Shown here piece after piece: positions 26,128 to 34,536 of a stretch of DNA of 64,000 nucleotides. This DNA is from Dinoroseobacter sp965279125 (lineage in GTDB: Bacteria; Pseudomonadota; Alphaproteobacteria; Rhodobacterales; Rhodobacteraceae). How positions within the stretch are numbered: position 1 is the first letter of the stretch; every line of letters begins with the position of its first letter. The stretch covers positions 15,290 to 79,289 of the forward strand of contig CBDIHL010000032.1 in the NCBI GenBank assembly GCA_965279125.1, in the 5' to 3' direction. The translations under genes and the position numbers were made by a program. A model generated the notes under the pieces. The model was not told the DNA's origin and made no database searches. It saw only the letters and a list, made by a program, of their open reading frames with translations.

Positions 26128-26829
26128 CTAGATCATCTTGATGACATCTTTATCGATCGACAGAACATAGCCTTGGCGCGCGATATTCTTAACCAAGATC
26201 TCGGCGACCATTTGATTGCCAAGGCTATCGCGCAGGCGTTTGATCCGCGTGGCCCCGGCGGCTTCTTCGCAGTCGGCTGCATTGCGCCCTTGGATCACGC
26301 TTTCAAGTTCGGCCCCCGACAAAATATCGCCGTCCATGCGCGCTTCGGCCAAGACCGATAGCGTTTCTATCGCGGCGTCGGTGAGCTTGAATTCCATATC
26401 GTTCAGCACAACGACTTTCTCAGCGCGCGAGATAAGAAGGCTGGCGACCTGTATCCCTTGACGGTCGATTTCTTGCAGGCGTCGGTTCAGGATCAATAGC
26501 GTGACTAGAAATCCAAGCGCTGCGATCAGCAAGGCGGTCGCGAAGATCAACAGGACGAAGATGACAATGCGGTAGCTGGTTAACGTTTCGGAAAATGCGG
26601 TGCCGGATTGGGCAAGGATTTCCAGCAAGGTGATCTCGGCCCGCCCGGTTAACTGATTCTCGATAAAGATACGCTCGACCCGATCATTGAACGCATTGGC
26701 ATCGGGGAGTGTGCGAAACAGAACGAAGGCGGTCACGATCAGGATCACAACGATGGCCGCGATCCCGTAAACGACCGTTCGGTTTCCCGCCTTGAGAGTA
26801 TCAGAAGCGGAGAAAGTTTTGTCCGGCAT
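26128..26829 (-). CDS. Membrane protein with C-terminal winged-helix domain
   Basis: 233 residues. Two membrane helices at about 19-39 and 85-112 enclose an extracytoplasmic loop of about 45 residues. The cytoplasmic C-terminal half (about 140-233) looks like an OmpR-type DNA-binding domain: DMEFKLTDAAIETLSVLAE, then ELESVIQG, then ATRIKRLRDSLGNQ and the RQGYVLS wing. It has no receiver domain. A membrane-bound, possibly ToxR-like regulator is suggested by this layout (inference). Its start lies inside the 3' end of the upstream secreted-protein gene. Confidence 0.75.
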   Translation of the reverse strand: MPDKTFSASDTLKAGNRTVVYGIAAIVVILIVTAFVLFRTLPDANAFNDRVERIFIENQLTGRAEITLLEILAQSGTAFSETLTSYRIVIFVLLIFATALLIAALGFLVTLLILNRRLQEIDRQGIQVASLLISRAEKVVVLNDMEFKLTDAAIETLSVLAEARMDGDILSGAELESVIQGRNAADCEEAAGATRIKRLRDSLGNQMVAEILVKNIARQGYVLSIDKDVIKMI

Positions 26830-27088
26830 CGGCCCGCCTTGTGTTCAATCCATCCTCTGCGAATGTCGAGAGGATGGTTAACAAAGTCCACCCCCCCGCG
26901 TTCAGCCGGCGCGCGGCTTCGGCTTCGGCGGTTGCGATGCTGCGACAGGCCGCGTCACTCAGCTGGAGCACCCCATAATGCAGACGCAGGGGGTTGTCGG
27001 TCTTGGCTTGGTAGTCGGCATAGCAGGCAGCCTGCGCCATGCTGGCGAAAGACAGGGTAAACGCGGCGAGGATGAGCGCATGTCTCAT
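26801..27088 (-). CDS. Small secreted protein upstream of the membrane winged-helix gene
   Basis: 95 residues from the ATG at 27086-27088. Signal peptide at about 1-20 (ending SMAQAAC). The mature part is short and helical, with two Cys residues (ACYADYQ and DAACRSIATAEAEAARRLN) that could form a disulfide in the periplasm. No family is recognised. Its 3' end overlaps the next gene by 29 nt, so the two are almost certainly co-translated and may act together. Confidence 0.7.
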   Translation of the reverse strand: MRHALILAAFTLSFASMAQAACYADYQAKTDNPLRLHYGVLQLSDAACRSIATAEAEAARRLNAGGWTLLTILSTFAEDGLNTRRADAGQNFLRF

Positions 27089-27298
27089 GGAAATAGCCTT
27101 CCGTTGGGTCGCTGACACCTTCTCGTGCGCGGGCGCGTTATTCAATAGCAGCAAGGGTTTGCGCAGCTGCTATCGCATATCACCCGGCTGATATTGAGCG
27201 ATTTTGCAGTTCCCGACCATGGTTAATTCACACCGCGACGGGTTCTGCCCCCGCACCCTTGAGACGCTTCTGCGTAAACGTGAAAAAGGACCTCTATC

Positions 27299-27733
27299 AT
27301 GTTTAAGACCCTCTCCGCCGCCGCCCTTTCCGTTACCATTGGCCTGACAGCTATCGGGGCCAGTGCGCAGCCCGCACAGGCAAATAACGATGTCGCCAAA
27401 TTCATCATCGGTGCCATTGCGTTGGGCGTCATTGCCAACGGCATTAACCAAGCCAACGCAGGCAATAACACCGCGACGGTGACGACGACGACCCGCACGC
27501 ATCAGCCTCGCGTGAACCGCAACCAACACCGTGGGGTGCGCATCCCGGCGCGGTGCGAGCGTCGCGTCCACATCAACAATCGGGATCGCAACGTCTATCG
27601 CCGCGCCTGCTTGCGCCGGAACGATGTGCCTCTGCGCCGGATCAGCCAATGCGCCCGTAGCGGCAGCATCAATGGCCGCAACATCACATACTACCCGAAG
27701 GCATGCCTGCGCCGGAACGGTCACCGTGTGTGA
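27299..27733 (+). CDS. Secreted Arg/Asn-rich protein with repeated CLRRN motifs
   Basis: 144 residues. Signal peptide about 1-23 (GASAQP). A short hydrophobic segment follows (KFIIGAIALGVIANGI), then a low-complexity Thr/Asn stretch. The basic C-terminal domain has four cysteines in the pattern CERRV...ACLRRND...QCARS...ACLRRNG. The duplicated ACLRRN motif suggests a two-repeat disulfide-linked fold. No known family; probably periplasmic or exported. It stands alone on the plus strand, divergent from the secreted/winged-helix pair. Confidence 0.75.
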   Translation: MFKTLSAAALSVTIGLTAIGASAQPAQANNDVAKFIIGAIALGVIANGINQANAGNNTATVTTTTRTHQPRVNRNQHRGVRIPARCERRVHINNRDRNVYRRACLRRNDVPLRRISQCARSGSINGRNITYYPKACLRRNGHRV

Positions 27734-27851
27734 TTAACCAGTTAACCAGTGCCTGAGTAACCAGTCAGCGTGTGAGTGAGGGGCCGGGGTGGACGCAAGT
27801 CTGCCCCGGTTTCTTGTTGTGCAAACCCCCGGCCAAGCGCAGAACGTTGCG

Positions 27852-28472
27852 ATGGCAGGACCGGATTATTCATTTGAAGCCGCATGGACCGCGCGTGGCG
27901 CGCAGCACATTGCTGGTGTGGACGAGGTGGGGCGCGGGCCGCTCGCGGGGCCGGTCATGGCTGCGGCCGTTATCCTTAACCCGCAAAACCTTCCCGAAGG
28001 CCTAAACGATTCAAAACAAGTGACAGCCAAAAAGCGGGCACAGATCGCAGCCGCTCTGCCATCGCTCGCGCATATCTGCATTGCGCAAGCCAGCGTTGAA
28101 GAAATCGACGCACTCAACATTCGCCAAGCGACCTTTCTTGCGATGCGCCGGGCGGTTGCGGGTCTGGCGATTGCGCCAGATGCCGTGTTGATCGACGGGC
28201 GAGACATTCCAGAAGGGCTGCCATGCCCCGCCGAAGCGATCATCAAAGGCGATGGGCGGTCCGTGTCCATTGCGGCGGCGTCGATCATGGCGAAAGAGGC
28301 GCGCGATGGGTTAATGCGCGAACTTGATGCAAAGTTTCCCGGCTATGGCTGGGCCGAGAACGCCGGATACCCAACAAAAGCCCATCGAGAGGCGTTGATC
28401 CGTCTAGGGGTGACCCCTCACCATAGACGTTCGTTTCGCCCGGTCCACAATATCTTGTATCAAGAAAAATAG
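27852..28472 (+). CDS. rnhB: Ribonuclease HII
   Basis: 206 residues from the ATG at 27852. The active-site pattern is clear: AGVDEVGRGPLAGPV (Asp-Glu pair), LIDGRDIPEG (Asp) and SIAAASIMAKEARD. It removes ribonucleotides and RNA primers from DNA-RNA hybrids. An alternative GTG start at 27789 has a better-spaced GAGG site and would add 21 residues that do not look like the family, so the ATG is preferred with some doubt. ccrM follows 103 bp downstream. Confidence 0.93.
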   Translation: MAGPDYSFEAAWTARGAQHIAGVDEVGRGPLAGPVMAAAVILNPQNLPEGLNDSKQVTAKKRAQIAAALPSLAHICIAQASVEEIDALNIRQATFLAMRRAVAGLAIAPDAVLIDGRDIPEGLPCPAEAIIKGDGRSVSIAAASIMAKEARDGLMRELDAKFPGYGWAENAGYPTKAHREALIRLGVTPHHRRSFRPVHNILYQEK

Positions 28473-28534
28473 TTAACCCCCTGATTCAAAAAAGAAATTG
28501 ACCGCGAATCACCTTTGACTCATCCTGTGGATAA
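28473..28534 (+). promoter_or_regulatory. ccrM upstream region with GANTC cluster and DnaA box
   Basis: Three GANTC sites lie within 39 bp: GATTC 28483-28487, GAATC 28506-28510 and GACTC 28517-28521. A perfect DnaA box (TGTGGATAA, the complement of TTATCCACA) is at 28526-28534, and TTAACC, a CtrA half-site, is at 28473-28478. The cluster is 42-103 bp before the ccrM ATG. In Caulobacter, ccrM is activated by CtrA and its leader carries GANTC sites, so methylation-state control is plausible here. Confidence 0.55.
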
Positions 28535-28575
28535 CTAAGCACCGCGAAAAGCGGGCCGGGACGAAGGCAGAGTAA

Positions 28576-29676
28576 ATGAAAAAGACCGTGACGGCGGGGG
28601 CAATGCTTCCGCGCAACCAGATATTGTCGGGTGACTGCATTGAAGTGATGAATGGGCTGCCTGAGGCGTCTGTCGATCTGATCTTTGCCGACCCGCCCTA
28701 TAACCTCCAATTGAAGGGTGAACTTCATCGCCCCGACAATTCCCGCGTGGACGCTGTTGATGACGCGTGGGACCAGTTTTCGAGTTTTGCTGCATACGAT
28801 TCCTTTACCCAAGACTGGCTTCGTGCAGCACGCCGATTGCTCAAACCGCATGGCGCGATTTGGGTAATCGGCTCTTATCACAACATTTTCCGGGTTGGTG
28901 CGGCCATGCAGGACGCTGGCTACTGGATCCTGAACGATGTTGTTTGGCGCAAGTCGAACCCGATGCCGAATTTTCGCGGCAAGCGGTTTACCAATGCGCA
29001 TGAGACGATGATCTGGGCCTCCAAATCAGAGGGTGGCAAGTACACCTTTAACTATGAAGCGCTGAAGGCTTTGAACGAAGGCACCCAGATGCGCAGCGAT
29101 TGGGTGCTGCCGATCTGTTCAGGCCATGAGCGCATTAAGAATGATAACGGCGACAAGGCGCATCCAACCCAAAAGCCGCAAAGCTTGTTGCACCGCGTTT
29201 TGGTCGGGTCCACCAATCCTGGCGACGTTGTGCTTGATCCGTTCTTTGGGTCGGGCACCACGGGGGCGGTTGCCAAAATGCTGGGGCGTGATTTCATCGG
29301 GATCGAGCGGGATGGAACCTACCGCGCCATCGCGGAAAAGCGTATCGGCAAGACCCGCAAGCTAGACCGCGAAGCGTTGGAAGTCAGCACCTCCAAACGT
29401 GCGGAACCGCGCGTTCCTTTCGGCCAACTGGTCGAGCGTGGCTTGCTACGTCCGGGCGAGGTCTTGGTGAACACGCGTGGTCAAACTGCCAAAGTACGCG
29501 CGGATGGCACGTTGATCGCGGACGAGACCAAGGGATCCATTCACCAAGTTGGCGCCGCGCTTGAAGGTGCGCCGTCTTGCAATGGGTGGACCTATTGGCA
29601 CTTCAAACGCGATGGGCAATCGGTTCCCATTGATCTGCTTCGCCAACAGATCCGGGCGGAGATGCGCGCCAACTAA
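28576..29676 (+). CDS. ccrM: Cell-cycle-regulated adenine-N6 DNA methyltransferase (GANTC)
   Basis: 366 residues. A beta-class amino methyltransferase: motif IV DPPYNLQL (residues 39-46) precedes the SAM-binding motif I LDPFFGSGTTGAVAK (about 217-231) and FIGIERD. A C-terminal extension of about 90 residues (RVPFGQLVERGLLRPGEVL onward) matches the RAMA-type DNA-recognition domain of CcrM. It methylates GANTC after replication fork passage and ties gene expression to the cell cycle. Its own upstream region carries three such sites. Confidence 0.95.
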   Translation: MKKTVTAGAMLPRNQILSGDCIEVMNGLPEASVDLIFADPPYNLQLKGELHRPDNSRVDAVDDAWDQFSSFAAYDSFTQDWLRAARRLLKPHGAIWVIGSYHNIFRVGAAMQDAGYWILNDVVWRKSNPMPNFRGKRFTNAHETMIWASKSEGGKYTFNYEALKALNEGTQMRSDWVLPICSGHERIKNDNGDKAHPTQKPQSLLHRVLVGSTNPGDVVLDPFFGSGTTGAVAKMLGRDFIGIERDGTYRAIAEKRIGKTRKLDREALEVSTSKRAEPRVPFGQLVERGLLRPGEVLVNTRGQTAKVRADGTLIADETKGSIHQVGAALEGAPSCNGWTYWHFKRDGQSVPIDLLRQQIRAEMRAN

Positions 29677-29702
29677 CCTATTCATAATTCACGATTACCG
29701 CC

Positions 29703-29728
29703 CGTGCCTGTGGCCGCTCCACGGCACG
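29703..29728 (+). other. Hairpin downstream of ccrM
   Basis: CGTGCC-TGTGG-CCGCT-CCAC-GGCACG folds into a strong stem-loop just before the T-tailed ccrM terminator. It has no T run of its own. It may protect the mRNA 3' end or act with the terminator. Confidence 0.5.
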
Positions 29729-29734
29729 CGACTG

Positions 29735-29767
29735 GCCCCGCTTTCTTTCGAAGGCGGGGCTTTTTTC
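29735..29767 (+). terminator. Rho-independent terminator of ccrM
   Basis: An 11-bp stem (GCCCCGCTTTC paired with GAAGGCGGGGC, one T-G pair) closes a TTTC loop and is followed by TTTTTTC. It ends the ccrM transcript and separates it from convergent alkB. Confidence 0.9.
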
Positions 29768-29791
29768 TTGCTACAAATACTCAAACAAGCG

Positions 29792-30949
29792 TCAGCTGGC
29801 CCCACGCGGCATCGGCGTATCTCCCCGCTTGTACGGCGCCCAATCCGTGATCTCAGGATAATACATCGCCCGCCATTTGCGCACCCTTGGGTTCATCATC
29901 CGAAACCAGATTCTGGGGATTAGAGCTGCCGCTGCAATGATCGGATAGCCCGAGGGCAACTCTGGTGCCTCAATGGCACTGTAAGTCTGTAACAATGGGT
30001 AGCGTCGGTCTGGCTTGTAATGATGATCCGAATGCCGTTGCAGGTTAATCAACAGCCAGTTCGACGCGATATGTGACGAGTTCCAGCTGTGGCGTGGCAG
30101 TACATGCTCATACTTGCCGTCGCCAAGATGTTTGCGCACCAAGCCGTAATGTTCAACGTAGTTAATCAATTCCAGATACCAGATCGCGACGAGCGCTTGA
30201 TAAAGCCACAGCATCAACCCCCACATGCCGCCCAACAGCACAGCAATACATAGGAAGCCCAATTGCAAACCCCAGTAGCGCCAATGCGGGTTGCTAAGGT
30301 CCCAAACGGATAAGTTTTTTCGAGCCAGCATCTGTGCTTCGGCGCGCCATGCGCTTGAAAACCCATGTGCAAAAACGCGCAGAAAAAAGCGGTGAAAATC
30401 TTCGTTATAGCGGGCAGTTACGCCGTCCCGAGGCGTGCCAACATAGCGGTGATGCACGAGCAAGTGCTCGGTTCGAAAATGCCCATACCCCACCAGCGTC
30501 ATGAGGATGTCACCCGCCCACCGCTCCAGCTTGTTTTTCTGGTGCATCAACTCATGCGCATAAACGATCCCGACCGCCCCGTTCAGCAGACCGACGCTGA
30601 AAAAGCCAAAAATCTTCTCATACCACGCCATATGGTCAGCCTGCGACACATACCAAATTGACCAAAATGTCATGACCAGCGCGATTGGCACCCAGCCGAG
30701 CACGACAGCACGGTGCCAGAACAAATTGGCCTCGTCCGTCGCCGGGTCCGCGCTGTTTTCTGTCGCGCCTAAAACCGTGTCCAGCAACCCAAAGCTGATG
30801 AAAATTGCCAAGGGCGGCAACAAGAGCCACCACCCACCGTTCAGCAACGTCCATACGAGAATCGGGACTGTCAGATAGGATATCGCATACGGCAAAGCGC
30901 TTAGCGGGCTGCCAATCTCGATCGGGCGAGGGGTGTCGGTGATGCTCAT
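29792..30949 (-). CDS. alkB: Alkane 1-monooxygenase (AlkB-type)
   Basis: 385 residues with six predicted membrane helices. The three histidine boxes of the membrane di-iron hydroxylases are present: HELMH (near 150), EHLLVHHRYVGTPRD (near 180) and LQRHSDHHYKPDRRYP (near 325). NYVEHYGL, the extra AlkB motif, is present too. It hydroxylates terminal carbons of medium-chain alkanes using electrons from rubredoxin. Neither rubredoxin nor rubredoxin reductase is visible nearby. It is co-oriented with mutY upstream but separated by 58 bp. Confidence 0.93.
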   Translation of the reverse strand: MSITDTPRPIEIGSPLSALPYAISYLTVPILVWTLLNGGWWLLLPPLAIFISFGLLDTVLGATENSADPATDEANLFWHRAVVLGWVPIALVMTFWSIWYVSQADHMAWYEKIFGFFSVGLLNGAVGIVYAHELMHQKNKLERWAGDILMTLVGYGHFRTEHLLVHHRYVGTPRDGVTARYNEDFHRFFLRVFAHGFSSAWRAEAQMLARKNLSVWDLSNPHWRYWGLQLGFLCIAVLLGGMWGLMLWLYQALVAIWYLELINYVEHYGLVRKHLGDGKYEHVLPRHSWNSSHIASNWLLINLQRHSDHHYKPDRRYPLLQTYSAIEAPELPSGYPIIAAAALIPRIWFRMMNPRVRKWRAMYYPEITDWAPYKRGDTPMPRGAS

Positions 30950-31007
30950 AGGTCGTGTTCCAAAGGCTTTTTTACGCGCGAAAGGGTATCGTTCCGGTTA
31001 ATGCCCT

Positions 31008-32072
31008 TCAATCACCGGAAGGCCATGGTGTCGCAACGGAAAATGCTTTTTTCATGACGGTTGGTAGGTCACCGGGGCGAAAATCATGCTTCGCGATGAA
31101 CTGGCCGATCTGCGAGGCACTGTCATCTGGCACATCGGCGATCATAACAATTAACTTTAGATGAAAATGCGTGAATGTGTGACGCACTTCGACCCCAGTA
31201 TCTCGCCAATTGGCCTTCAACGGAGGGGCCGGATTAGGCTGATCAACCTGCCAGTCCGTGCTGGGCCAGCCGAGCATCCCACCGAGCAATCCTTTTTCTG
31301 GTCGCGTTTCCAGCAAGAACGCTCCGTCGGCACGACGGGCGATATAGGCCGTGCCTTGGCGTGTCGGTTTTTCCGGTTTTGGCAGTTTGCGAGGTAACTC
31401 TGCGGCATTGCCGACGGCGCGCGCCACACATGGTTCGCGCCACGGGCAAATCCCACATGCAGGCGATTTCGGACTGCACACTGTCGCGCCAAGGTCCATG
31501 ACGGCCTGCGCATAATCGCCAGCACGGTTAACGGGTGTCAGCGCCTCAGCGGCGGCGATTAATTCGGGCTTTGCGGGCGGTAAAGGCGTTTCGATTCCCC
31601 GCAAGCGTGCCATCACGCGTTCCACATTGCCATCAACCACGGTTTCCGGCGCGCCGAACGCGATGGAGGCGATCGCCGCGCTTGTATACGGACCGATTCC
31701 GGGTAAGGTTTGCAAAGTGGCACGGTCTGACGGGAAGACGCCATCGTGATCGGCGACAACGACCCGTGCACATTTCAGCAAGTTGCGTGCACGTGCGTAG
31801 TATCCAAGACCTGCCCAAGCGGCCATCACGTCGGCATCCTCGGCGGCGGCGAGGGCATGAACCGTCGGCCAACGGCTTGTAAATTTTGCGAAATAGTCCT
31901 TTACGGCGGCAACCGTTGTCTGCTGCAGCATGATTTCGGACATCCAGATCCGATACGGATCGGCGCGCTGATTTGACCCCGGCGGCACACGCCAAGGCAG
32001 ATCACGCGCATGTGTGTCGTACCACGCCAGAAGGGTCGCGCTGAGGGCTTTGTTCACGGGTACGTCACGCAT
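31008..32072 (-). CDS. mutY: A/G-specific adenine glycosylase
   Basis: 354 residues from the ATG at 32070-32072, which has AAGG eight bases upstream. The catalytic Glu is in WMSEIMLQQTTV, the helix-hairpin-helix is LPGIGPYTSAAI, and the catalytic Asp is in VVDGNVERV. The 4Fe-4S cluster motif is Cys-x6-Cys-x2-Cys-x5-Cys. A C-terminal MutT-like domain (about 235-354) recognises 8-oxoguanine. It removes A opposite 8-oxoG. Divergent from dciA. Confidence 0.95.
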   Translation of the reverse strand: MRDVPVNKALSATLLAWYDTHARDLPWRVPPGSNQRADPYRIWMSEIMLQQTTVAAVKDYFAKFTSRWPTVHALAAAEDADVMAAWAGLGYYARARNLLKCARVVVADHDGVFPSDRATLQTLPGIGPYTSAAIASIAFGAPETVVDGNVERVMARLRGIETPLPPAKPELIAAAEALTPVNRAGDYAQAVMDLGATVCSPKSPACGICPWREPCVARAVGNAAELPRKLPKPEKPTRQGTAYIARRADGAFLLETRPEKGLLGGMLGWPSTDWQVDQPNPAPPLKANWRDTGVEVRHTFTHFHLKLIVMIADVPDDSASQIGQFIAKHDFRPGDLPTVMKKAFSVATPWPSGD

Positions 32073-32178
32073 TCTTGAGCCTTCAATCTGGGGCGTATAG
32101 AGGTGCTGCCTCTTGGGTCTTTGGCCAACGTAAGATAAGCTGAATTTAATCAAAAGCACGTAAGGGAGTGCCCGCCAT

Positions 32179-32688
32179 ATGTCCGCTCGCCCGTTCAAGC
32201 GCAGCAAGGGGTTTCGCCAAACCAGCTCGCTGGTTGAAACGCGCGTGCGTTCGGCCTCAGAGGGGCGTGGATTTGCGGTGTCGCGCTTGCTGACACGATG
32301 GGAAGAAGTGGCGGGGCCGGATCTTGCGCCGCTATGTCGCCCCTTGAAAGTGGGCTACGGGCGGAGTTTGGGGGCCACGTTGACCGTGTTAACCACTGGT
32401 CCAAATGCGCCACTTCTGGAGATGCAGAAGGACGCGCTGCGGGCTCGGGTGAACGCGTGCTATGGTTACAATGCGATCAGCAAAATCGCGATCACACAGA
32501 CCGCCCCTGATGGCGTATCGTTAGAGATCGCCAAATCTGCGCCCCAGCGGCCCAAGCTAGACGCGCAGGCCGTGGCGAAGGCCCCGAGCTATGCCAAAGG
32601 TGTTGGCAATGACGATCTTCGCCAAGCGCTCGAAGATCTTGCCGCAAATGTATTGACCCGATCCGCGCGGCGCGCCGGATCAACCTGA
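32179..32688 (+). CDS. DciA-family (DUF721) helicase-loading protein
   Basis: 169 residues. The DUF721 core covers about residues 30-115 (LLTRWEEVAGPDLAPLCRPL, then LTVLTTGPNAPLLEMQKDAL, then CYGYNAISKIAI). A disordered Pro/Ala/Lys tail follows. DciA proteins load the replicative helicase DnaB in bacteria that lack DnaC or DnaI, which fits an alphaproteobacterium. The mutY-dciA-dsbA neighbourhood is common in this order. Confidence 0.85.
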   Translation: MSARPFKRSKGFRQTSSLVETRVRSASEGRGFAVSRLLTRWEEVAGPDLAPLCRPLKVGYGRSLGATLTVLTTGPNAPLLEMQKDALRARVNACYGYNAISKIAITQTAPDGVSLEIAKSAPQRPKLDAQAVAKAPSYAKGVGNDDLRQALEDLAANVLTRSARRAGST

Positions 32689-32704
32689 CCATACGGAGTT
32701 AACC

Positions 32705-33376
32705 ATGAACAAGATGATCGCTGGCATTGCCCTCGTGCTGGGCCTGGGTGCTGCCGCCTTCTGGTTTGGTGCTGGCAACAATTCGGACACCACACTTGCG
32801 CCTTCGCTGTCGCCAATCTCTGCGGCCGAAGCCCAAGAGGTTGATACCAGCCGCGTGCTTGAAATGATGATGGGGGATGCGGATGCGCCTGTGACCATTA
32901 TTGAATATGCCTCCTACACCTGTCCGCATTGCGCGCGCTTCCATGAGGACGTCTTCAAGGACATCAAGACTGCCTACATCGACACCGGTAAGGTTAATTT
33001 CATCTACCGCGAGGTGTATTTCGACCGTTTCGGTCTGTGGGCCGGGATGCTGGCGCGTTGCGCCGGGCCGGATCGCTTCTTTGGGGTTACAGAGCTGCTC
33101 TATGACCAGCAATCGGACTGGTCACGCGCGGGCGAGCCTGCCGATGTGGCGGCTGCCTTGCGTCGTCTTGGCCTGTCGGCGGGGATGAGTGGGGATCAGA
33201 TCGACGCGTGTATGCAGGATGGTGAAATGGCCCAAGCGATGGTCGCCGTTTACCAAGCCAATGCGGAAAAGGATAATGTCCGCGCAACGCCGTCGTTCTT
33301 CATCAATGGCGAGCCCTACTCGAACATGTCGTTTGCCGATTTCGCCGAAGCGATTGACGCTAAGCTGGGCGAGTGA
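32705..33376 (+). CDS. DsbA-family thiol:disulfide protein
   Basis: 223 residues. Signal peptide/anchor at about 1-22. A thioredoxin-like fold with the DsbA active site CPHC in YASYTCPHCARFHEDVF (near residue 77). An inserted helical domain follows (about 110-175), and the cis-Pro strand is RATPSFFINGEPY. This belongs to the BdbD/ScsC-like group that oxidises or isomerises periplasmic disulfides. It starts 16 bp after dciA and overlaps the next gene by 4 nt. Confidence 0.9.
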   Translation: MNKMIAGIALVLGLGAAAFWFGAGNNSDTTLAPSLSPISAAEAQEVDTSRVLEMMMGDADAPVTIIEYASYTCPHCARFHEDVFKDIKTAYIDTGKVNFIYREVYFDRFGLWAGMLARCAGPDRFFGVTELLYDQQSDWSRAGEPADVAAALRRLGLSAGMSGDQIDACMQDGEMAQAMVAVYQANAEKDNVRATPSFFINGEPYSNMSFADFAEAIDAKLGE

Positions 33377-34536
33377 GCCCCCTCAGCGGTCTGCGCGTCG
33401 TTGAGTTGGCGCGCATTCTGGCCGGTCCCTGGGCTGGCCAGACGCTGGCCGATCTTGGCGCTGATGTCATCAAGGTGGAGGCCCCGGCAGGCGATGATAC
33501 GCGCCGCTGGGGCCCTCCGTTTATCGCGCGCGAAGACGACAAGACGGCCGCCTATTTCCACAGTTGCAACCGGGGCAAGCGGTCGGTCGTGATCGACTTT
33601 CGCACGCCCGAGGGGCTGGCCGATCTGAAAGCTTTGATCGCCAGCGCCGATGTGGTGATCGAGAACTATAAGGTGGGCGGTCTGGCGAAATACGGGCTGG
33701 ATTATGCAAGCCTGTCTGCCGATCATCCGTCTCTAATCTATTGTTCTATAACGGGGTTCGGCCAGGACGGGCCCTACGCGCACCGCGCGGGATATGACTA
33801 TATTATCCAAGGCATGTCCGGGTTGATGAGCGTGACAGGCGATCCTGATGGCCAACCTCAGAAAGTTGGCGTGGCGCTGACCGACGTTCTGACCGGCGTT
33901 TATGCCAGCACGGCGATTTTGGCGGCGTTGCATCAGCGGCAGGTCACCGGCACAGGTCAGCAGGTGGATATGAGCCTGCTGGATGTGGCGACCTCCTGTA
34001 TGGCGAACCAGAACTTGAACTACCTTGCGACCGGGACCGCGCCGCAGCGGCTTGGCAACGCGCATCCCAATCTTGCGCCCTATCAGGTGATGGATTGCGC
34101 GGATGGCTGGCTGATTATTGCTGTGGGCAATGATGGGCAGTTTCAGCGGTTCTGCGCGCTGCTTGGTGACGCAGATATGGCGGCTGATGAGGCCTATGCG
34201 ACAAATGCTGACCGAGTGTCGAACCGCGCGGCAATGACCGAACGATTAACCAAAGCGACGATGCGATTTACCAAGACAGAGCTGCTGGCCGCCTGCGAAG
34301 CCCATGGCGTGCCCGCCGGACCTATTAACGATATGGCCGATGTGTTCGCTGACCCGCAGATCAAAGCGCGTGAGATGCAAGTGACGTTAGAGGGAGTGCC
34401 ATCTGTCCGCTCGCCCTTCCGGTTCTCCGAGGCGGATTTGGTGTTAGACCGCGCGTCGCCGAAGCTTGGGGCGGATACAGATGCAGTGCTTGGCGCGCTT
34501 AGAGGCCCTGATCCTACAGAAGACCCAAAGGCCTAA
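33373..34536 (+). CDS. CaiB/BaiF-family CoA transferase
   Basis: 387 residues from a GTG that overlaps the dsbA stop. Class III CoA-transferase pattern: LSGLRVVELARILAGPWAGQTLADLGADVIKVE at the start (about 4-36), then RGKRSVVIDFRTPEG and VIENYKVGGLAKYGL. The catalytic Asp is expected in the DMSLLDVATS region. The acyl substrate cannot be read from sequence. Its 3' end overlaps convergent lpxK by 23 nt. Confidence 0.9.
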   Translation: MSPLSGLRVVELARILAGPWAGQTLADLGADVIKVEAPAGDDTRRWGPPFIAREDDKTAAYFHSCNRGKRSVVIDFRTPEGLADLKALIASADVVIENYKVGGLAKYGLDYASLSADHPSLIYCSITGFGQDGPYAHRAGYDYIIQGMSGLMSVTGDPDGQPQKVGVALTDVLTGVYASTAILAALHQRQVTGTGQQVDMSLLDVATSCMANQNLNYLATGTAPQRLGNAHPNLAPYQVMDCADGWLIIAVGNDGQFQRFCALLGDADMAADEAYATNADRVSNRAAMTERLTKATMRFTKTELLAACEAHGVPAGPINDMADVFADPQIKAREMQVTLEGVPSVRSPFRFSEADLVLDRASPKLGADTDAVLGALRGPDPTEDPKA

